A stretch of DNA of 64,000 bases, taken from positions 62,001-126,000 of the forward strand of contig NZ_JBHRRZ010000008.1 in assembly GCF_042643265.1 (NCBI RefSeq), in the 5' to 3' direction. The notes below the pieces were generated by a model. That model was given only the letters and a program-made list of their open reading frames with translations, had not been told where the DNA came from and did not search any database. This DNA comes from Virgibacillus_O sediminis. GTDB taxonomy: Bacteria; Bacillota; Bacilli; Bacillales; Amphibacillaceae. Below are positions 60,185 to 64,000 of this stretch, piece after piece (the first letter of the stretch is position 1; every line of letters starts with the position of its first letter). The translations under genes and the position numbers were made by a program.

Positions 60185-60605
60185 AAAGTGAATGTCTTCT
60201 AATTGAACTAACTATAGAGCTTGTTGACCAACCTACTAACTCATCAGCTTTTTCTTGAATTTCCATAGGTGTCCTTTTTTGACCTCTTGGTTTAATCGCT
60301 ACAATGGGTTTATTTTTATCTTCAGCTATTTCTATTTCCTTTAAGATCCACTTACTATGACTATAATACATTCCAGATATTATCAAGACGATATTTGTTC
60401 CGGATATTTGTTCCTCTAGTTCTTTTTCTAATTCTGCATCTGTCGCAGTATCCAAAGAATCATGTTCTGGGACACTATGATTACTCCATTTAAACCTTGG
60501 CGCTTTATCAAGCATTTCTTCTAACTTGTAATATGAGTCGTTGTGTCCCCAAGCATGACTAATAAAACACCTATAGTTCTTCAAAGCGGAATTTGTAGAG
60601 TACAT
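60183..60605 (-). CDS. TIR-like protein of the Thoeris ThsB/DUF1863 type
   Basis: 140 residues, a single domain. YRCFISHAWGHNDSYYKLEE, then DTATDAELEKELEEQISGTN, IVLIISGMYYSHSKWILKEI and PIVAIKPRGQKRT match the ThsB-like TIR family (PF08937). In Thoeris such proteins detect phage and make a signal from NAD that activates an effector. No ThsA-type effector with SIR2 or SLOG is present; the convergent gene at 58797 could take that part. The start at 60605 is chosen because AGGGGGGG lies ahead of it; the frame is open 15 codons further. Confidence 0.8.
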   Translation of the reverse strand: MYSTNSALKNYRCFISHAWGHNDSYYKLEEMLDKAPRFKWSNHSVPEHDSLDTATDAELEKELEEQISGTNIVLIISGMYYSHSKWILKEIEIAEDKNKPIVAIKPRGQKRTPMEIQEKADELVGWSTSSIVSSIRRHSL

Positions 60606-60940
60606 ATATAAAACCCCCCTATGCAAAGTGTAATATGAAAATAATTCCATATATTTAAGTGTAATACATTACAGAATATTTTAACAGAAATTATAGTCAG
60701 GCAAGTCTTTAAAATTCATAGAAGAGACTAATTTTTCTTGTTGCTCAAGTCTTTATCTAATAGTTGCATAGGGACGTAAATTCCAAAATTCCCCTTTTCA
60801 GAAACAAAACAGTCAATTTCTTAATTATTTTAGGATTCGCGTCAACTTATAGAGAGGGAGGACGAATAAAATGATTGAGGATATCAGCTAATAATTATAG
60901 CTCCTTAAGTTGTAGAGAGAAACTTTGTTAAATAATAACT

Positions 60941-60983
60941 TTGCACCATAACATTCTTAGTGATAACATAAGAACAAATGTTC
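60941..60983 (+). promoter_or_regulatory. Promoter with LexA (SOS) box
   Basis: TTGCAC (60941-60946), 17 bases, TAACAT (60964-60969), then GAACAAATGTTC (60972-60983), which fits the Bacillus LexA core GAAC-N4-GTTC exactly. A repressor there would cover the start site. The gene for the YolD-like protein begins 27 bases on. Confidence 0.75.
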
Positions 60984-61009
60984 TAATCACTTAGAAAGGT
61001 GGATGCATA

Positions 61010-61288
61010 ATGGGCCAACTAAACGATCGTGGAACCAAAAAGTGGACTTCATTAATGATGCCGGAGCATATTCAGCTGTTAAATCAGATGTGGAAAGAGA
61101 AAGAATACAAAGAGAAACCCATTCTTGATGAGCAAAAGATGCAGGATATCAACGCTCAACTGCAGCTGGCGATACATAATAACTTGACAGTTAACATTAA
61201 AAATAATGCCAACCGTGACTATGAAACGATTGCAGGTAAACTGCTGAAAATTGATTCGTTGGATAAACAAATCCAGTTAAATGAATGA
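61010..61288 (+). CDS. YolD-like protein
   Basis: 92 residues. The family core NDRGTKKWTSLMMPEHIQLL at the N-terminus is diagnostic. YolD proteins are usually encoded next to a Y-family DNA polymerase (UvrX/UmuC) in phages and mobile elements and are DNA-damage induced. Here the LexA box is kept but no polymerase gene follows. AAAGGTGG precedes the ATG. Confidence 0.88.
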   Translation: MGQLNDRGTKKWTSLMMPEHIQLLNQMWKEKEYKEKPILDEQKMQDINAQLQLAIHNNLTVNIKNNANRDYETIAGKLLKIDSLDKQIQLNE

Positions 61289-61466
61289 AGACCGAACCGT
61301 TATTCCCTTGGAGAGTAACTTTAGATATATCTATTGACTAGCGCCTCAATTGAAGGGTAAATTTTTGGATATAAGTGGTATTAGCAGCAGGAATACGTTT
61401 ATTCCTGTCGAATATATATTTCTACTAGTACTATTTGCTTATAGAACGAGTAAGGAGAATAGCCAC

Positions 61467-61886
61467 ATGGAAACTGAATACATGAAAGAAGCCTATGGCT
61501 TGCTGTTTGAGATTGAAACCGGGCTGAGTCAATACATTGAACAAACAATGGAGGAAACCTATGGGATCGGCTGGCAGATACAGGCTCCTGTCACCATGAA
61601 ATATAAACCCTATTCCAAACACTTCACTTCCTTTTATTACCACGAACTTATCTCCATGCTGCGAGCTTACCCCTGTTTTGATGAACTTCCTAAAGATGTT
61701 TACCTCCAGCTGCTAAGAACCATTCCCCTCAGAAATAAAATTGCTCATTGTAAGAGTATTAGTGATCCAGAAATGACACAATTACAAGATACTTACAAGT
61801 TGGCTATGGAATATATATGCTTTACGGGAGAAGTTACTGGTTATACCACGGGCAAGGAATCAACCGTTTCTTGTCTACACTATTGA
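61467..61886 (+). CDS. HEPN-like protein (Swt1-type), possible RNase
   Basis: 139 residues, all-helical. It has the HEPN-type motif RNKIAH (Arg89 to His94, R-x4-H) inside LRTIPLRNKIAHCKSIS, and an N-terminal helix pair (EAYGLLFEIETGLSQYIEQT) followed by YGIGWQ, as in Swt1-like HEPN domains. HEPN proteins of this kind are often RNases in toxin or abortive-infection systems. The start at 61467 follows TAAGGAG. It lies 178 bases after the YolD gene without a terminator and may be co-induced by DNA damage. A CAGGAATA/TATTCCTG hairpin lies near 61388-61409 in between. Confidence 0.65.
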   Translation: METEYMKEAYGLLFEIETGLSQYIEQTMEETYGIGWQIQAPVTMKYKPYSKHFTSFYYHELISMLRAYPCFDELPKDVYLQLLRTIPLRNKIAHCKSISDPEMTQLQDTYKLAMEYICFTGEVTGYTTGKESTVSCLHY

Positions 61887-62242
61887 TGCTAGAGTATCGT
61901 AGCATTTTAGGGTTGAGTACAATTGTATTGAGGCTTTGAAATTACGTTTGATAATTTTTATGAAAAGTTTGATTAAACTTAAGCTGATAGCAGGATTTCA
62001 TAAATTCAGCAATCGGGCCATATCTGGCTAACCTCATAATACGAACGGGGGCAGGTTAGTTTAAGTGAAATGTTTTAGCTTGTTCAACAATCGGGCGAGA
62101 TCGTTGAAGGTTATTAGAGATGTGTAGCCACATAACCAAATAACTTGTATCCATCACGACTACATGTATATTATTATATATAAAGGTTAAAGTACAATAA
62201 ACTAGTGATTAATAAAGAAATTTAACAATGGAGGAATAGATA
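61887..62242. other. 356-base gap with repeat fragments
   Basis: Two short similar pieces, CAGCAATCGGGCCATATC near 62010 and CAACAATCGGGCGAGATC near 62085, suggest insertion-sequence ends or transposon remnants. No gene seen. Confidence 0.4.
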
Positions 62243-62968
62243 GTGAGTAGGTTATCAGAGAAAGTAGTAATTATAACTGGAGCAGCAAGTGGTATGGGAG
62301 AAAGTTTCGCAAGATTGTTTGTAGAAGAAGGAGCAAAAGTTGTACTAACTGATATTAATGAAGAAAAGGGTCAAAAAGTAGCAGAGGAACTTGGAGAAAA
62401 TGCACTTTTTGTTAAACACGATGTAGCTAATAAAGATGATTGGCAAGTAGTGGTTGACAAGACAGAGAATACATTTGGGCCGATTACTGGGCTTGTTAAT
62501 AATGCCGGAATAGTGGGACCAAATGATATCCCGTTGGAAGATTTAAAAGATGAAGATTTTAATAATGTTATTGCCATTAATCAATACAGTGTTTTTAAGG
62601 GTATGCAAACTGTAGTAAAATCTATGAAAAAAGCTAATGGTGGGTCCATTGTAAATATTTCTTCGACTGCAGGTTTAGTTGGATCTGTAAATGTTACTCC
62701 ATATGTTACAACAAAATTTGCAGTAACTGGCATGACTAAAGCCGCTGCACTTGAGTTTGCAGAATATAATATACGAGTTAATTCCGTACACCCTGGTGGA
62801 ATTAAGACTAATATAGACGTATTCGATGCGGTTAAAAAAGCTACTCCATTAGGACGGATTGCGGAACCTGAAGAAGTTTCATATTTAATCTTATATTTAA
62901 TTTCAGATGAATCAACATTCTCAACTGGCTCAGAATTTGTTGTAGACGGTGGATTTACAGCTCAATAA
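62243..62968 (+). CDS. SDR-family NAD(P)-dependent oxidoreductase
   Basis: 241 residues, classical short-chain dehydrogenase. The cofactor motif is TGAASGMG near residues 12-19, NNAG near 87, and the catalytic Ser and YxxxK (YVTTK) near 137 and 150-154. VLTDI with Asp after the second strand favours NAD over NADP. GTG start after GGAGGAAT. It precedes a TRAP operon and may oxidise or reduce the imported hydroxy acid. Substrate unknown. Confidence 0.93.
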   Translation: MSRLSEKVVIITGAASGMGESFARLFVEEGAKVVLTDINEEKGQKVAEELGENALFVKHDVANKDDWQVVVDKTENTFGPITGLVNNAGIVGPNDIPLEDLKDEDFNNVIAINQYSVFKGMQTVVKSMKKANGGSIVNISSTAGLVGSVNVTPYVTTKFAVTGMTKAAALEFAEYNIRVNSVHPGGIKTNIDVFDAVKKATPLGRIAEPEEVSYLILYLISDESTFSTGSEFVVDGGFTAQ

Positions 62969-62984
62969 TTTTAATAATATCTTC

Positions 62985-63016
62985 TCCCCCCCCATCATTC
63001 ATTGAGGGGGGATTTT
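62985..63016 (+). terminator. Terminator after the SDR gene
   Basis: TCCCCCC and GGGGGGA pair around a short loop and are followed by TTTTATT. Confidence 0.8.
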
Positions 63017-63142
63017 ATTGTGGCCCACTGTTGCACAATCTAGGTAGTTCAAATCAAATCCACCATACGGTTACTTTTCCTTCCAACAAAAGCCGGTTAT
63101 ACGTGACCATCAGTCTATCAAGGCCTCTTTTACTATTACTAT

Positions 63143-63427
63143 TTAGATATTGTATAGTGCAAAATAAAAGTAGTGAGAATTAGAAAAAAACCTTAGAACC
63201 CTGCAACTGTTATGAGTGAAGAAAAAAGGCTCGCCAGCCCAACCAAAAAAACCAAAAGTGCTTCTGAATATTGCTTTAACGTAGACCCAGTCGTGCCATC
63301 TTTTTGATTCACTTAGATAAAGTGTCCAAACAGGTCGTAGGCATATTTTTGTTCTTGGAGCCTCTGTGGTAATAATTTTATGCAATAAACGGTAGCTAGG
63401 AGTTTGCCTGGCATGGAAGCCTATCAT
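63143..63427 (-). CDS. Possible small basic protein
   Basis: 94 residues, rich in Phe, Arg and His, not recognised. Support is an ideal AAGGAGAGG five bases before the ATG at 63427. Composition is odd (many aromatic residues), so it may be a decayed gene. Confidence 0.3.
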   Translation of the reverse strand: MIGFHARQTPSYRLLHKIITTEAPRTKICLRPVWTLYLSESKRWHDWVYVKAIFRSTFGFFGWAGEPFFFTHNSCRVLRFFSNSHYFYFALYNI

Positions 63428-63676
63428 TACCACCTCTCCTTGTAAAGACTGTTTCTATACTTTTGTAGCAGGTCAATAATACTGGATCTCTTAATGGCAG
63501 AGATGAGTCAACATGAGGTCCTAGGTGGATCAATTTTTGGCACAGATAGTCCATTTCAGTAGCAATATTCACTCAACAAAAACAGTTAATTTAACATTAT
63601 CTCCCACCCTCTTGAATTTTTCCAATAGAATCTAACGAGAAGGATACAATTATTTTAATTTTTTAATATCAGTGTA
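63428..63676. other. Intergenic sequence without recognised feature
   Basis: About 250 bases of AT-rich sequence upstream of the TRAP promoter; I see no gene or strong hairpin. Confidence 0.4.
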
Positions 63677-63729
63677 TAGACAAAAGTCTAAATATAATTT
63701 ATATTAGTAGCATGATGGTTGGACCATCA
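63677..63729 (+). promoter_or_regulatory. TRAP operon promoter with GntR-type operator
   Basis: TAGACA (63677-63682), 17 bases, TATATT (63700-63705). TGATGGTTGGACCATCA (63713-63729) is a perfect 7-bp inverted repeat with a 3-base centre over the expected start site. Its TGGT-N3-ACCA core resembles GntR/FadR-type sites. The regulator gene must lie outside this stretch. Confidence 0.65.
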
Positions 63730-63798
63730 AACATCCAAGCGAGGGGTAAGTATTAGGAGTTGCGCGGCTCAAAAATAATAATAAGGGGGAAGTTAGAA

Positions 63799-64000
63799 AT
63801 GAAAAAGGTATTTACAGTTTTAATGGTAAGCTTGTTTTTGGTTGTAAGCGCTTGCTCTGATGGGGCGTCAGGCGGGTCTGATAATGTTGAATTGAGTGTT
63901 GCTCATATATTTCCTGATAGTCATCCAGGAGGTATCTTTTTAGAAAAGTTAGCTGAGGAGTTGGATAGTGCTACAAATGGGGAAGTTACTCTACAAGTTA
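63799..64000 (+). CDS. dctP: TRAP transporter binding lipoprotein, DctP type (3' truncated by window)
   Basis: 67 residues visible. Lipoprotein signal with the lipobox Cys in VVSAC near residue 19, then VELSVAHIFPDSHPGGIFLEK, the usual start of the mature DctP fold. AAGGGGGAAG precedes the ATG. It is a different protein from the DctP at 13354. The SDR gene upstream may belong to the same catabolic route. Confidence 0.85.
   Translation, partial: MKKVFTVLMVSLFLVVSACSDGASGGSDNVELSVAHIFPDSHPGGIFLEKLAEELDSATNGEVTLQV

Noticed and set aside
60183..60650. Longer start of the ThsB-like gene at 60650
   Set aside because: The extra 15 residues do not fit the family start, and the G-rich ribosome site lies just before the internal ATG at 60605.
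1..64000. CRISPR arrays, tRNA and rRNA genes
   Set aside because: No regularly spaced repeat array, no cloverleaf and no rRNA-like stretch was seen on reading.

Overview
The window reads as chromosome from a low-GC Gram-positive bacterium of the Bacillaceae type. The reasons are strong AGGAGG-type ribosome sites, frequent GTG/TTG starts, TTGACA/TATAAT promoters, CcpA (cre), LexA (GAAC-N4-GTTC) and possibly Spo0A boxes, ScoA/ScoB, PutB/PruA/PutP, a BCCT carrier, AbrB-like and YolD-like proteins, and a holin-like type I toxin. Genus is not determined; a halotolerant Bacillaceae would fit the abundance of TRAP, BCCT and sodium-symporter genes.

Region 1 (1-16215) is catabolic. It opens with a 3-oxoacid CoA-transferase (scoA/scoB) and a HutC-type regulator, followed by a decayed MFS gene, an FAD monooxygenase, an HSL-type esterase, a secreted metallo-beta-lactamase-fold lipoprotein and an MFS carrier. 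An IclR regulator then faces a complete gentisate pathway: 3-hydroxybenzoate 6-hydroxylase, gentisate dioxygenase, a DinB-type maleylpyruvate isomerase and fumarylpyruvate hydrolase, ending in fumarate and pyruvate. A three-gene TRAP transporter probably imports the substrate.

Region 2 (about 16800-29000) is a co-oriented accessory operon of higher GC: a sigma-region-4-like protein, a long Bet/RecT annealing protein, a CHC2 zinc-finger protein, SSB, a RecB-type nuclease, a RadC/JAB protein, many small orphans, a DUF6744-like protein, a MoxR ATPase and a VWA protein. Two paralogous structured leaders lie inside it. Nearly every intergenic gap holds an intrinsic terminator immediately before the next ribosome site, which points to processive antitermination. 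This is one of the two most unusual signals in the window.

Region 3 (29000-33250) is a patchwork of a type I toxin-antitoxin locus, a relic antitoxin locus, duplicated small genes with Spo0A-like boxes, AbrB-like and winged-helix regulators and gene fragments.

Region 4 (33300-48300) is for proline and hydroxyproline use. It has two convergent clusters, each with a proline-racemase-family enzyme, an ornithine-cyclodeaminase-family enzyme and a PutP symporter preceded by a tiny membrane protein. The plus-strand cluster adds proline dehydrogenase, P5C dehydrogenase and a BCCT carrier. A 17-bp near-palindrome and cre-like boxes occur ahead of both clusters, and an RpiR-type regulator lies beside the second.

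Region 5 (48500-61900) is a defence island: a serine resolvase with clustered binding repeats, a GIY-YIG protein, a type I restriction-modification system with an extra half-size specificity subunit, a TIR protein, and a convergent pair made of a deoxyribosyltransferase/TIR-like plus TPR protein and a Thoeris ThsB-like TIR protein sealed by one bidirectional terminator. A LexA-box-controlled YolD-like gene and a HEPN-like gene follow. The TIR-superfamily trio is the best candidate here for an undescribed immune system.

Region 6 (62200-64000) carries an SDR dehydrogenase and the start of another TRAP operon with a GntR-type palindrome at its promoter.
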